Positions 9,663 to 18,624 of a stretch of 64,000 bases of DNA are shown piece by piece (within the stretch, counting starts at the first letter, position 1; every line of letters begins with the position of its first letter). Source of the DNA: Gemmatimonadaceae bacterium (lineage in GTDB: Bacteria; Gemmatimonadota; Gemmatimonadetes; Gemmatimonadales; Gemmatimonadaceae); contig DATNEW010000039.1 of assembly GCA_035606695.1 (NCBI GenBank), forward strand, positions 62,001 to 126,000, given 5' to 3'. The notes under the pieces were generated by a model that was not told the origin of the DNA, searched no databases, and was given only the letters and a program-made list of their open reading frames with translations. The translations under genes and the position numbers were made by a program.

Positions 9663-10841
9663 ATGACGACGTCCATCGCACCCTCGGCATCGCCCAGCGC
9701 GCTGCTTGGCAACTACAAGCGCGCGCCGTCGGAATTCGTCGACGGAGACGGCGTGTATCTCGTGGACGCGGACGGCAAGCGCTATCTCGATTTCGTGAGT
9801 GGCATCGCCGTGAACGCGCTCGGTTACGGCGACGCGGGTCTGCGCGCGGCCATGCACGCCGCGGCGGACGGTCTCGTACACACGTCCAATCTGTACGCGA
9901 CGAGTGCAGGCGAGCGATTGGCTGCGACGCTGGTCGAAAAGTCGTTCGCGTCGAAGGTGTTCTTCTGCAACTCCGGCGCGGAGGCCAACGAGGGCGCGTT
10001 CAAGTTCGCGCGTCGCTGGGCGCGCACGCAGGGTGACGCGAAGCACGAGATCGTCGCGCTGCGCGGCTCGTTTCATGGACGGTTGTTCGGAACCCTCGCC
10101 GCGACGGATCGTCCGTCGTATCGCATGCCGTTCCGTCCACTCGCGCCCGGGATCTCGATCGTCGAGCGCGACATCGAGGATCTCGCGGTCGCGTTGAACC
10201 CGGAGACGGCCGCCGCCGTCATTCTCGAGCCGATTCAGGGCGAGGGTGGCGTGCGCGTGCTGGACGCGGGGTTCGTGCGCGAAGTGCGCGCGCTCACGCG
10301 CGAGCGGAACGTCGCGCTCATCTTCGACGAGATTCAGTGTGGCCTTGGCCGCACCGGGACGCTCTTCGCGTATGAGCATTTTGGTATCGAGCCCGACATG
10401 GTGACGCTCGCGAAGCCACTCGCCGGCGGGTTGCCCATGGCCGCGGTGTTGATGACCGAGCAAATCGCTGAAACGATCAAGCCCGGCGATCACGGCACGA
10501 CGTTCGGCGGCGGGCCGTTCGTCGCGAGCGTGGCGAACCATGTCATCGATCGGGTCTCCCGTCCGGAGATGCTGAAGCATGTCGCGGAGAATGGCGCGTG
10601 GCTCGGCCGTCAGCTCAACGAGATCGCGCATCGCACGGCGCGCATTCGCGCGGTGCGCGGGCTGGGCTACATGTGGGGCATCGACGTCATGGGCACCGCC
10701 GCGCACGTCGTGAGCGAAGCATTCAACGCCGGCTTGCTCGTCTGCAGCGCGGGCGAGTACACCGTGCGTCTGCTGCCGCCGCTCGTGATGACGCGCGACG
10801 AGCTTGCACTCGGCCTCGGGAAGCTCGAAGAGATTCTCTGA
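9663..10841 (+). CDS. argD: Acetylornithine aminotransferase
   Basis: A class-III PLP aminotransferase of 392 residues converting N-acetylglutamate semialdehyde to N-acetylornithine. FCNSGAEANEGAFKFAR, the ILEPIQGEGG segment, FDEIQCGLGRTG and TLAKPLAGG (with the PLP lysine) are all conserved. ATG 9663 follows GGAGGAGAATAG. The stop TGA overlaps the start of the GNAT gene by one base. The usual annotation caveat is that ArgD enzymes can also serve as succinyldiaminopimelate aminotransferases. Confidence 0.94.
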   Translation: MTTSIAPSASPSALLGNYKRAPSEFVDGDGVYLVDADGKRYLDFVSGIAVNALGYGDAGLRAAMHAAADGLVHTSNLYATSAGERLAATLVEKSFASKVFFCNSGAEANEGAFKFARRWARTQGDAKHEIVALRGSFHGRLFGTLAATDRPSYRMPFRPLAPGISIVERDIEDLAVALNPETAAAVILEPIQGEGGVRVLDAGFVREVRALTRERNVALIFDEIQCGLGRTGTLFAYEHFGIEPDMVTLAKPLAGGLPMAAVLMTEQIAETIKPGDHGTTFGGGPFVASVANHVIDRVSRPEMLKHVAENGAWLGRQLNEIAHRTARIRAVRGLGYMWGIDVMGTAAHVVSEAFNAGLLVCSAGEYTVRLLPPLVMTRDELALGLGKLEEIL

Positions 10842-11374
10842 TGACGGCGGACGTGATCATCCGGCGCGCACGCACCGAGGACGCGGCGGCGTTGGCGCAG
10901 CTCATCGGCACGTTCGCCGACGACGCGCTGATGCTTCGCCGTACACCCGAGATGATCGAGCTCGCGATCCACGACTACGTCGTAGGCGCACGGCGGGCGA
11001 ACGGGGCGATCGTCGCGTGCGGCGCGTTGAAGGAATACTCGCCGTCGGTGGCGGAGGTCGCGGCGATCGCGGTGTCGCGCGAGGTGCACGGGTGCGGGGT
11101 CGGGCGCGCGATCGTCGACGCTGTCGAGGCGCTCGCCATCAAGCGCGGGGTATACGACGTCTTCGCGCTCACGCTGCAGCCCGCATTTTTTTCAGCGGTC
11201 GGGTACCAGCGCGTGGATCGCGCGCGCTACCCGGAGAAGATTCGCCGAGATTGTTTGGCGTGCGCGAGGCGGTTTGCGTGCAATGAGATTTGCTTCGCGA
11301 AGAATCTGAAGATCGAGGCGCGGGCCGCCGCGACCGAGGTGATACGCCCGCATTTGACTATTGCGGCTGCGTAG
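10841..11374 (+). CDS. argA: N-acetylglutamate synthase, short GNAT type
   Basis: A 177-residue GNAT acetyltransferase placed as the last gene of the argCBD operon, sharing one base with the argD stop. IIRRARTEDAAALAQLI begins the fold, and the acetyl-CoA loop is VHGCGVGRAIVDA (residues about 82-94). This compact form, without the kinase-like domain of E. coli ArgA, matches the mycobacterial short synthase (Rv2747 type). It should acetylate glutamate at step one. Operon position and fold agree; direct proof of substrate is lacking. A Cys-rich tail (CLACARRFACNEICF) is unusual and might sense redox or bind metal. Confidence 0.82.
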   Translation: MTADVIIRRARTEDAAALAQLIGTFADDALMLRRTPEMIELAIHDYVVGARRANGAIVACGALKEYSPSVAEVAAIAVSREVHGCGVGRAIVDAVEALAIKRGVYDVFALTLQPAFFSAVGYQRVDRARYPEKIRRDCLACARRFACNEICFAKNLKIEARAAATEVIRPHLTIAAA

Positions 11375-11384
11375 TCCGAGTGTT

Positions 11385-11408
11385 ACTGTATCACAACAAT
11401 GATACAGT
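11385..11408. promoter_or_regulatory. GntR/YtrA-type operator
   Basis: ACTGTATCA, 6 bases, TGATACAGT: a perfect 9-bp inverted repeat located 12 bases before the GntR gene start. Position and symmetry fit autoregulation of the regulator-ABC operon. Confidence 0.78.
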
Positions 11409-11420
11409 CGCTCGCGGTCG

Positions 11421-11801
11421 ATGTTTGAACGCATCGACCCTAGAAGTCCAACCCCGCTCTACGCGCAAATAGCGGCGCGGCTTCGAGTTGCGATAGCCGC
11501 GGACGAGCTGCGTCCCGGAGCGGCACTACCGTCGGTGCGGCAGTTGGCGGCGCAGCTTCGGATCAACCCGGCGACGGTTGTCCAGGCGTATCGGGAGCTC
11601 GAGTCCGAGGGGCTCGTTGCCACACGACAGGGCGCCGGGACGTACGTCCTCGACGTTCCTCGCGACCGGCTCGAGACGGATCGCCGGGCGGAAGCGCGGC
11701 GTCTCGTGCGCGAGCTGCTGGCTGATGCGGGCCGATTGGGGATCTCCGCGGCGGACGTACGCGCCGCGATAGAGCACGAGCTCAACGGGAGGAACGAGTA
11801 G
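11421..11801 (+). CDS. GntR-family transcriptional regulator, YtrA subfamily
   Basis: A 126-residue repressor: winged helix at residues 8-75 (PLYAQIAARLRVAIAADEL, then LPSVRQLAAQL and NPATVVQAYRELESEGL) and a short C-terminal helical tail without a large effector domain, the mark of the YtrA subfamily. Such proteins usually control a neighbouring ABC transporter, as here, where the ATPase gene follows one base after. The palindrome just upstream is the likely binding site. The signal sensed is unknown. Confidence 0.9.
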   Translation: MFERIDPRSPTPLYAQIAARLRVAIAADELRPGAALPSVRQLAAQLRINPATVVQAYRELESEGLVATRQGAGTYVLDVPRDRLETDRRAEARRLVRELLADAGRLGISAADVRAAIEHELNGRNE

Positions 11802-11802
11802 C

Positions 11803-12708
11803 GTGACGCTCGCCATCGAAACGCGCGATCTCCAGTACCGCCCCGGCCGCGGATTTCAGATCTCTAATTTGAGTATGCATGTGCCGTCCGGGGCCATCTA
11901 TGGCTTTCTCGGGCCGAACGGCGCGGGGAAGACCACGACAATCCGCCTGCTGCTTGGATTGCTGCCGCCCGGCGGCGGAACAATCACGGTACTCGGGCAT
12001 GAAATGCCGGCCGACCATGTTGCGGTCACGGCACGAACGGGGTACGTCCCCGAGCGCCCCCACTTGTATCCGACGCTCACGGTCGACGATGCGCTCCGCT
12101 ACCACTCCGCGTTTCACGCGCGCTGGGACCAGCGCTGGGCCGGCGAGCTGCAGCGCGAATTCAATCTCGTGCCGGATCGCCGTGTGGGCTCGTTATCGAA
12201 GGGTGAGACCGGAAAGTTGATGATGCTCCTCGCCCTTGCGCAGCAGCCGGATCTGCTGCTGCTCGACGAGCCGACAGACGGGCTCGATCCCGTGGTTCGG
12301 CGCGAGGTGCTCGAGGCGCTGCTGGCGTACGTCTCGAATCACCACGCAACGGTGCTCATCTCGAGTCATCTCGTGCACGAGCTCGAGCGGATCTGCGATT
12401 GGATCGCGGTCATGGATCGCGGCTCACTCGTCGCCGAGTTACCGATGCAGCAATTCAAGGATGGGATCAAGCGGCTCTCGATCGTGAATCCGCCGCGCGT
12501 GACGGCCGACGCGCCGTTCACTGTGCTGACGCGGCGTCAGCAAAACGGCAGCGGCGAACAGTGGCTCGTGCGCGGCTGGTCGAACGACATGCGAGAGTAT
12601 TTCGGACCGCAGGGCGCGACGCTGCGCGAAGTCGTGGATCTCGATCTCGAGGATGGATTCGTCGAGCTGCTGCGGTCGTTCCGCAGCAAGGCCGAGGTGA
12701 CGCGATGA
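11803..12708 (+). CDS. ABC transporter ATP-binding protein
   Basis: A 301-residue ATPase. Walker A is GPNGAGKTT (near residue 37), the signature is LSKGE (near 130), Walker B is LLLLDEPTDGLD (near 150), and the switch His is in ISSH. The signature reads LSKGE rather than LSGGQ, as in YtrB/BcrA-like exporters. GTG 11803 lies one base after the regulator's stop region. It overlaps the permease gene by 4 bases (ATGA). Substrate unknown; the YtrA context suggests a role in envelope stress or antibiotic export, by analogy only. Confidence 0.92.
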   Translation: MTLAIETRDLQYRPGRGFQISNLSMHVPSGAIYGFLGPNGAGKTTTIRLLLGLLPPGGGTITVLGHEMPADHVAVTARTGYVPERPHLYPTLTVDDALRYHSAFHARWDQRWAGELQREFNLVPDRRVGSLSKGETGKLMMLLALAQQPDLLLLDEPTDGLDPVVRREVLEALLAYVSNHHATVLISSHLVHELERICDWIAVMDRGSLVAELPMQQFKDGIKRLSIVNPPRVTADAPFTVLTRRQQNGSGEQWLVRGWSNDMREYFGPQGATLREVVDLDLEDGFVELLRSFRSKAEVTR

Positions 12709-13382
12709 ACCGACCGACGATGTGGCGTGCGATTCTCGAGACGCAATGGAAGTGGTGCAAGGGCTTGGCACTGCTCGGCGTTCTCATCGTCTTCGCCATT
12801 CCGCTCGTCTCGTTGCGGACCGCGGCATTCGCGGCCGATGAAGCGCGCGTATCGCCGCTCGCGACCTTTGTATTGACCATGCAGGGGTGGGGCGTCGGGT
12901 ATGCGATCGCGGCCGGCGCGCTCGGACTCGCGACCGCGATGCTGGCGTGGGCGTCGGATCATCGCCTGCGGCATGTCTATGCGCTGTCGCTTCCCATCGC
13001 GCGGTGGCGGTACGTGTGGTATCGATTTGCGGCGGGGATCCTGATGCTCGTGATTCCGGTCATCGCCCTGCTGATCGCGACCGAAATCGTGGCGCACAGC
13101 TCGATGGTGCCGAAGGAGCTGCACGCCTATCCTCTCGCGCTGACGCTGCGTTTTGCATTCGCGACGCTCGTGGCGTACGCGTTGTTCTTCGCCATCTCCG
13201 CCGCGACGCCGCGAACCGCGGGATACATCCTTGGCGCGATTGCGCTCATCATCGTCGCACAGGTGGTGCTCTCGTCGGCGAACTCGCACATCGACATCCT
13301 GTCGCACGCCATCGACGTCCTGTTCGCGACGCCGGGACTGCTGGCGGTGTTCGGTGGTCGTTGGGCGCTGGTCGATGTCTAG
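12705..13382 (+). CDS. ABC transporter permease
   Basis: A 225-residue membrane protein with about six helices (starting near residues 18, 55, 100, 140 and 170), no export signal and no ATPase motif. It lies between the ATPase gene (4-base overlap) and an exported protein (8-base overlap). It is probably the membrane half of an ABC-2-like exporter working with the ATPase at 11803. The N-terminus WKWCKGLALLGVLIVFAIPL starts the first helix. Confidence 0.8.
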   Translation: MNRPTMWRAILETQWKWCKGLALLGVLIVFAIPLVSLRTAAFAADEARVSPLATFVLTMQGWGVGYAIAAGALGLATAMLAWASDHRLRHVYALSLPIARWRYVWYRFAAGILMLVIPVIALLIATEIVAHSSMVPKELHAYPLALTLRFAFATLVAYALFFAISAATPRTAGYILGAIALIIVAQVVLSSANSHIDILSHAIDVLFATPGLLAVFGGRWALVDV

Positions 13383-14514
13383 GCGCGTCGTTGTCGCGAT
13401 CGCGGGACTGATGCTCGCGAGACATGCCGGCGCTCAGACCGTGGCCGAGTTCAGGGGACGTGTCGATTCGTTGGCGAAGACTTGGCGTCCGATGGCGGCA
13501 GCCGAAGCAATTCGGCAGACCAAGACGTACTTGAACCTGCCTCCCGACTCTGTGCGCGTGGGCGACGTGATCGCACGCTCCGATTCGAGCAGCGCGGCGC
13601 TCGCGTACGAGGCAGCGCAACGCTTGGCGCCCGTCGTCGAACGGGCGTACGGCGCGTTCGCTGAACGACTGCTTCGCCATCCGTTCGTCGTCATCTCACC
13701 CGGCGATCCGCGCGCTCGCGACGTCGTGACGAGGTCCGCGAGCTCGTCGAGCCCTCGGGACCGTCTTCCGGTGTTGACGTCGAGCGCCGATTCGACCGGA
13801 CGCCTTACGCTGCGCAGTTCCGTGTATCCGACTGCCGACGCGCTGTATACCGCTTGGGCCGCAAAGGCGCAGCAGGTCGTCATGGATGAGCTGGGACCCC
13901 CTGTCCGCGACTGGCTTGGCGGACCCATCGCGCTCACTCAACCCACGCGAGACGATTGGTCATCCGCGCGCGTCGCGTTGCTGCTTGCCGCCTCAAAGGC
14001 CGATCGCGAGTGTGCGGACGGAGACGTACAGCGGTGTCTTCAAGTACTCGGGCTTTCGGATTCTCTAAATCCCGTATTCGACTTCTATGATGCATCGGAA
14101 CGTTCCAGCCTGATTCGAACGTTTCGACAGATCCTTCGAACGGCGGACGTGCACCTCTACGACCGATGCACGCAACAAGGACTGCAACCAGCATGCGATT
14201 CAGTCGCCGAGCTGATTCCGGGAGATGCACTGTCGCTCCCTGCGCCGCCGCTCGTGCGGCAGAGCTTCGTCCGCTTCGCGCTTCAGCTGGGCGGGTCAGG
14301 CGCCTTCGATCGCTTCGCGGCCAACGGCTCGCGCCGCGAGCGCATCGAGGCGGCGGCGAAGATGCCGATCGATTCGGTGGTCGCGCGCTGGCGCGCCACG
14401 ATCGCTGACACCAAGTCGACGTCGACGGCGATTGACCTCATGACGGCCGTTTCGTCGCTCGTGTGGGCGGGGGCATGCGCCGGCCTCGCACTGAGGAGCT
14501 CGCGATGGCGCTGA
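13375..14514 (+). CDS. Exported protein of unknown function in ABC operon (first of a pair)
   Basis: A 379-residue protein with a signal peptide (VVVAIAGLMLARHAGA, cleavage near residue 20) and a predicted C-terminal membrane helix (near residues 355-373). The central part is helical. Its last third (FVRFALQLGG...AFDRFA...IDSVVARWRATI) resembles the helical tail that follows the catalytic domain in gluzincin-type peptidases, but no HExxH is present. It starts inside the permease gene (ATG 13375) and overlaps the next gene. The next gene product has the same layout, so the two may be diverged paralogues. Function unknown. Confidence 0.7.
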   Translation: MSRRVVVAIAGLMLARHAGAQTVAEFRGRVDSLAKTWRPMAAAEAIRQTKTYLNLPPDSVRVGDVIARSDSSSAALAYEAAQRLAPVVERAYGAFAERLLRHPFVVISPGDPRARDVVTRSASSSSPRDRLPVLTSSADSTGRLTLRSSVYPTADALYTAWAAKAQQVVMDELGPPVRDWLGGPIALTQPTRDDWSSARVALLLAASKADRECADGDVQRCLQVLGLSDSLNPVFDFYDASERSSLIRTFRQILRTADVHLYDRCTQQGLQPACDSVAELIPGDALSLPAPPLVRQSFVRFALQLGGSGAFDRFAANGSRRERIEAAAKMPIDSVVARWRATIADTKSTSTAIDLMTAVSSLVWAGACAGLALRSSRWR

Positions 14515-15737
14515 CCGTTTCCCGCTGGCTGCTCGTTACGGTCCTTGCTTGCGCGTTTATCTGGTTCGGCGCGCTGTTTCGCGCAACGCCTCCGGCGATG
14601 AGTGCGCCAGAAATCATGGCGCCCAGAGAGTGGGAGTATCGCGGCAGCCCGGCAGCGGCGATGGAAGGACAACTTGCGCGCGCCAACGGCAGACTGCGTT
14701 CGCTCGAATTGCGCGATTCGCTGCTGCAGGCCGCGCGCAACCTTCGCGGGCCGCAGCCGATAGTGATGCTCGATCCGAAGCTGAGCGAAGTCACTCGGCA
14801 GCGCCTGCTCTCAGCGATCCAGACGCAGTGGGCACGGCTGCACATCACAACAACACAGCCGACGGTGATTGCCGTCGTCCTGGACACTCTGGAGATGCCG
14901 CACGGCCTGCCGGTTGCTCGATCGCTCATGCCGGGTACGCCGATCGAAGGGTTTCTGCCCGATGCCGCAACGCAGGGCGTCTGCGTGTCGATGGCACATG
15001 TGCGGGGCCTGCGGACGAACGTTCGGCTAGATCTCGATCGCATCATCGCTCGGCTCATTACGTCGCCGGAAACGATCGACGCGCTCCTGAATCCGTGCGC
15101 GTTGTATGCCGAGTTCGGCATGCCGAGCCGCACGGTGCAGCGCTGGATGTTCGATACGCGCTGGGCACCCGCGCGCATCGCTGCGTGGAACGAAGAATCC
15201 GCTCCGTGGCGCGGGCTATCTCGCAGCCCGATGTACGGTCGCCAGCCCGACTGGCAAGTTGACAATCAACAGGATCAACTACGCGCGCTCGTCACACCCG
15301 CCGGGGTGGCGTGCATCGCCGGCGAACCGGGCGCGTGTCAACGCATTTTGTTCAGCTCACGGGCCAGCGGCGTCGACTCCGCGTGGCGCTCGCACGTCGT
15401 CACGTCGTTCGGAAGCAGCGTGTCGAGCTTCTATGGTCCAGTGCGTCGCACGCCGCTCGGTCCGTCCGACGGATTGATCGTGTCGGACATGGTGCATACG
15501 CTCGGACACGACCGGTTCGCGCGGTTCTGGCATTCGCCTTTGCCGGCGGTGGATGCGTTCAAGCAAGCGAGCGGCGAGGACGTCGACGCATGGCTGAGGG
15601 CGTGGGCGAGAAGAATGTATGGCTCATTCGACATCGGGCCGACGGTATCCATCGTTGGATTGGCAACGGGCGTTCTGGTCGCGATCCTCGGCTTGGGCGG
15701 TGCCGTGCTCATCGAGCGGAAGCGGCGCGTGGCGTAA
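14505..15737 (+). CDS. Exported protein of unknown function in ABC operon (second of the pair)
   Basis: A 410-residue protein with an N-terminal signal anchor (WLLVTVLACAFIWFGALF) and a C-terminal membrane helix (VSIVGLATGVLVAILGLGGAVLI) followed by ERKRR. The tail before it (DMVHTLGHDRFARFW..AFKQASGEDVDAWLRAWARR) matches the preceding protein in layout and looks like a peptidase-type helical tail without catalytic residues. ATG 14505 is preceded by GAGGAG and overlaps the previous gene by 10 bases. It may be an extracytoplasmic partner of the ABC exporter. Confidence 0.7.
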   Translation: MALTVSRWLLVTVLACAFIWFGALFRATPPAMSAPEIMAPREWEYRGSPAAAMEGQLARANGRLRSLELRDSLLQAARNLRGPQPIVMLDPKLSEVTRQRLLSAIQTQWARLHITTTQPTVIAVVLDTLEMPHGLPVARSLMPGTPIEGFLPDAATQGVCVSMAHVRGLRTNVRLDLDRIIARLITSPETIDALLNPCALYAEFGMPSRTVQRWMFDTRWAPARIAAWNEESAPWRGLSRSPMYGRQPDWQVDNQQDQLRALVTPAGVACIAGEPGACQRILFSSRASGVDSAWRSHVVTSFGSSVSSFYGPVRRTPLGPSDGLIVSDMVHTLGHDRFARFWHSPLPAVDAFKQASGEDVDAWLRAWARRMYGSFDIGPTVSIVGLATGVLVAILGLGGAVLIERKRRVA

Positions 15738-15769
15738 CCGTGCGGTGTTTCTGGGATAGATTCAGAGTC

Positions 15770-16390
15770 ATGAATCGTCCGGATCGCCGTGTGGGCGGAG
15801 GACTGCGGGGTCTTCGCCAAGCGTTCGATGAAGTGCGTTTCGGCGCGCAGCGCACGTTGAACTTGCGAGAGTCGCTTCCGACGCCGCAGGCCGCGTCTAC
15901 CCGAGCCGAGGCGTGGCTTCGCCAGCAGCAGATCGATCGTGCCGAGGAAGTGCTCATCATCACCGGTCGCGGCAACAACAGTGAAGGCGGGCATTCCGTC
16001 GTGCGCGAAGCGATCATCCGGCAGCTGCATGTGTTGAAGCGCCGCGGTGTGATCGCCGGACACGAGGAGCACACGCCGGGATCGTTCGTCGTGACGCTCG
16101 CACCGGTTGCCGCGCTGTGGGAGTCTCCAAAACGCAACGGTGGTCGCGGCGTCGCGCCGCCACCGCGCACGCCACCGTCGTTGGACGACCTCGATAACGA
16201 CACGCGACTCCTGCTCCACCATCTTGCCGAGCGCGCGCTGGAAGGACTCGGCATCAAGGAGACGGCCGAGTTTCTCCAGGGCGAGATGCTGCGGCAGTTC
16301 GGTGCGATCGCGGCGAGTGTGGGCGAGGCGCCCGACCGTGAGAAGCGACTGCGCGAGGCCGTCCGTGCGGCCCTGGACCAGCACGAATAA
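15770..16390 (+). CDS. Smr-domain protein (MutS2 C-terminal-like)
   Basis: A 206-residue protein. Residues about 28-115 form a small MutS-related (Smr) domain: TLNLRES and AEAWLRQQ, then EEVLIITGRGNNSEGGHS with the conserved TGRG and HSVVREAI. Smr domains nick or bind DNA/RNA, with TGxG as the catalytic loop. The C-terminal 80 residues are helical and unassigned. It is a stand-alone Smr without the MutS ATPase. No clear operon partner; it follows the ABC operon by 32 bases. Confidence 0.8.
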   Translation: MNRPDRRVGGGLRGLRQAFDEVRFGAQRTLNLRESLPTPQAASTRAEAWLRQQQIDRAEEVLIITGRGNNSEGGHSVVREAIIRQLHVLKRRGVIAGHEEHTPGSFVVTLAPVAALWESPKRNGGRGVAPPPRTPPSLDDLDNDTRLLLHHLAERALEGLGIKETAEFLQGEMLRQFGAIAASVGEAPDREKRLREAVRAALDQHE

Positions 16391-16410
16391 GCACGAGTAA
16401 GCACGAGACC
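16381..16410 (+). repeat. Three direct decamers GCACGARTAA at the Smr gene end
   Basis: GCACGAATAA, GCACGAGTAA and GCACGAGACC are three consecutive 10-base units; the TAA in the first is the stop codon of the Smr gene. Probably slippage-derived. Confidence 0.5.
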
Positions 16411-16485
16411 GCGCGAGCGCGACGCGTTGCTTGGCGGTAAGTTCACGGAAGTGTTGATGAACTTTCTCGCACCCGGATTATCTCC

Positions 16486-18582
16486 GTGAAAACAACATTG
16501 GTCATCGTCGTCGCGTCGCTGTGCGGCGCGGCGTTGTCCGCGCAGCAGCCGATGGTCGGCTACACTCCCGCCAACGCGGCGCGTGAACGACAGCTCGAGA
16601 CGAGCGCGATCGCACGTCCTTCGCCGGACGTTGCGGCGCGCGAATCGAAGGATCTCTCGCGCGAGACGCACGTCTCGGGCACACCGGCGCAAGCGCGCAC
16701 CCGTGACTACGTGGTCGCGGAGATGAAGAAAATGGGGATCGAGACGGAGGTGCGATCATACGACGTGTGGATGCCGCATCCCGTCTCCGTGCATGCGGCG
16801 CGGGTATCGCCACGGCCGAAGGAGCTCTCGTTGGCCGAGCCGCCGGTCGCCGGCGACCCGACGTCCGCGCTCGCGCAATATCCGACGGTCAACGGCTACA
16901 GCGGCGAAGGTGACGTCACCGCGGATGTCGTGTACGTGAATTACGGTTTGATCGAAGACTACGCGCAGCTCGATTCGATGGGCGTGTCGGTGAAGGGGAA
17001 GATTGCGATCGCGCGCTACGGCCGATCGTTCCGCGGCATCAAGGCGCGCGAGGCGGAGAAGCATGGCGCGGTCGGGTTGTTCATCTACAGCGATCCGCAG
17101 GACGACGGATACGTCGTCGGCGACGTCTATCCTGACGGCCCAATGCGGAACAGCGCCGGCGTGCAGCGCGGAAGCATTCTGAATTCCGACGGTGATCCGT
17201 CGACGCCGGGGTACGGCAGCAAGGCCGGTGTGCCACGCCTGATGCCTCAGCAGATGGATATCCCGCACATCCCCGTGGTGCCGATCAGCTACGGCAACGC
17301 CGCGGAGCTGCTCAAGGACGTGCGTGGCGCGAGCGTACCGCGCGGATGGCAGGGGGGATTAGCGTTTCATTATCACGTGGGGCCGGGGCCGGTGCGCGCA
17401 CGTCTCGCGGTGAAGGACGACCGCGCCACGAAGGCGGTCAAGCCGATCTACGACACGTTCGGCATCATTCGCGGCACCGAATTCCCCGATGAGCTGGTCA
17501 TTGTGGGAGGACACCGCGACGCCTGGGGTCCGGGTACAGCCGACAACGTGAGCGGTACGGTGAGCGTGCTCGAGGCGGCGCGCGCGATTTCCGCCGAGCT
17601 CAAATCCGGGTGGCGCCCGAAGCGCACGATCGTGTTCGCGACATGGGACGCCGAAGAATGGGGCTTGATCGGCTCGACGGAATACGTCGAAGACGATTCG
17701 CTTCGTTTGGCGCGCGGCGCGGTGGCGTATCTCAATCAGGACGTCGCGGCGCAGGGACCCCGCTTCAACGGCGGCGGTTCCCCATCCTTACGTCCGACGT
17801 TGCGAGACGTCGCGCGACTCGTTCCCGATCCGAACAACGCCGGCAGCGTATACAGCGAATGGCGCAAGGCGAGTGGTGTCGCGAACGGCGCGGAGCCCGC
17901 GATGGGCGATCCCGGCGGCGGCTCGGACTTCGCGGGCTTCTACAATCACCTGGGCATTCCGATCGCCGAGTGGGGATTTGGCGGACCGGGTGGCGTGTAT
18001 CACTCGCAGTACGACGACTACGCGTGGATGACAAAGTTCGGCGATCCGGGCTTCAAGTATCACGCGGCCGCCGCGCGCATCGCGACGGCAATGATGCTGC
18101 GGCTCGCCGACGCCGACGTTCTGCCATACGACTATGTCGAATTCGCGCGAACCATGCGCCGGTATTTGCCCGCGATCGACAGCGCCGTCATGGCGCATCA
18201 TTGGACCGCTTCCACGACAACGCTCGTGACGTCGATCGATCGCCTCGAGCGTGAAGGCGCGGCGTTCAATGCCGCGCGCGATTCGGCGCTCGCCAACAAT
18301 GCATCGCGCGCCACGACTGAGCGCGCGAACCAGGCCCTCCTTCAGGTCGAACGAGCGTTGATTCGACCGCAAGGACTGCACAGCCGGCCGTGGTTTCGCA
18401 ACCTGATTTACGTGGCGGATGAGAACAACGGCTATGCGAACATGGCCCTGCCGTCGATCAACGAAGCCATTCGTGCAAACGACGCGGGTTTGACGCAGTC
18501 GGAGATAGCGGATCTTGCGTCACGCTTCGATCGCGCGGCGCAGGCCGTCGCGAACGCGCGCGCGGCACTGCACGCGCCGTAA
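16486..18582 (+). CDS. M28-family metallopeptidase, glutamate carboxypeptidase II-like
   Basis: A 698-residue exported zinc peptidase. Signal peptide at residues 1-19 (to LSAQQ). Order: N-terminal segment, PA domain (about residues 125-300), M28 catalytic core, and a C-terminal helical dimerisation domain like that of transferrin receptor/GCPII. Zinc ligands are visible: GGHRDAW (His near 344), TADNVSG (Asp near 354), WDAEEWG (Glu pair near 389), LNQDVA (Asp) and VYHSQYDDY (His near 505). GTG 16486 is chosen as it opens the signal peptide. Likely cleaves peptides in the periplasm for nutrition. Confidence 0.93.
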   Translation: MKTTLVIVVASLCGAALSAQQPMVGYTPANAARERQLETSAIARPSPDVAARESKDLSRETHVSGTPAQARTRDYVVAEMKKMGIETEVRSYDVWMPHPVSVHAARVSPRPKELSLAEPPVAGDPTSALAQYPTVNGYSGEGDVTADVVYVNYGLIEDYAQLDSMGVSVKGKIAIARYGRSFRGIKAREAEKHGAVGLFIYSDPQDDGYVVGDVYPDGPMRNSAGVQRGSILNSDGDPSTPGYGSKAGVPRLMPQQMDIPHIPVVPISYGNAAELLKDVRGASVPRGWQGGLAFHYHVGPGPVRARLAVKDDRATKAVKPIYDTFGIIRGTEFPDELVIVGGHRDAWGPGTADNVSGTVSVLEAARAISAELKSGWRPKRTIVFATWDAEEWGLIGSTEYVEDDSLRLARGAVAYLNQDVAAQGPRFNGGGSPSLRPTLRDVARLVPDPNNAGSVYSEWRKASGVANGAEPAMGDPGGGSDFAGFYNHLGIPIAEWGFGGPGGVYHSQYDDYAWMTKFGDPGFKYHAAAARIATAMMLRLADADVLPYDYVEFARTMRRYLPAIDSAVMAHHWTASTTTLVTSIDRLEREGAAFNAARDSALANNASRATTERANQALLQVERALIRPQGLHSRPWFRNLIYVADENNGYANMALPSINEAIRANDAGLTQSEIADLASRFDRAAQAVANARAALHAP

Positions 18583-18602
18583 TTCAGTCCTGTAATTCAG
18601 TC
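18579..18602 (+). repeat. Short direct repeat GTAATTCAGTC at M28 gene end
   Basis: Two perfect 11-base copies at 18579-18589 and 18592-18602, 13 bases apart. The first contains the TAA stop of the peptidase gene. It lies between the convergent M28 and hydrogenase-like genes, which are only 42 bases apart. Confidence 0.45.
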
Positions 18603-18624
18603 GCAGCAAGCGATCCGGCGGTGA

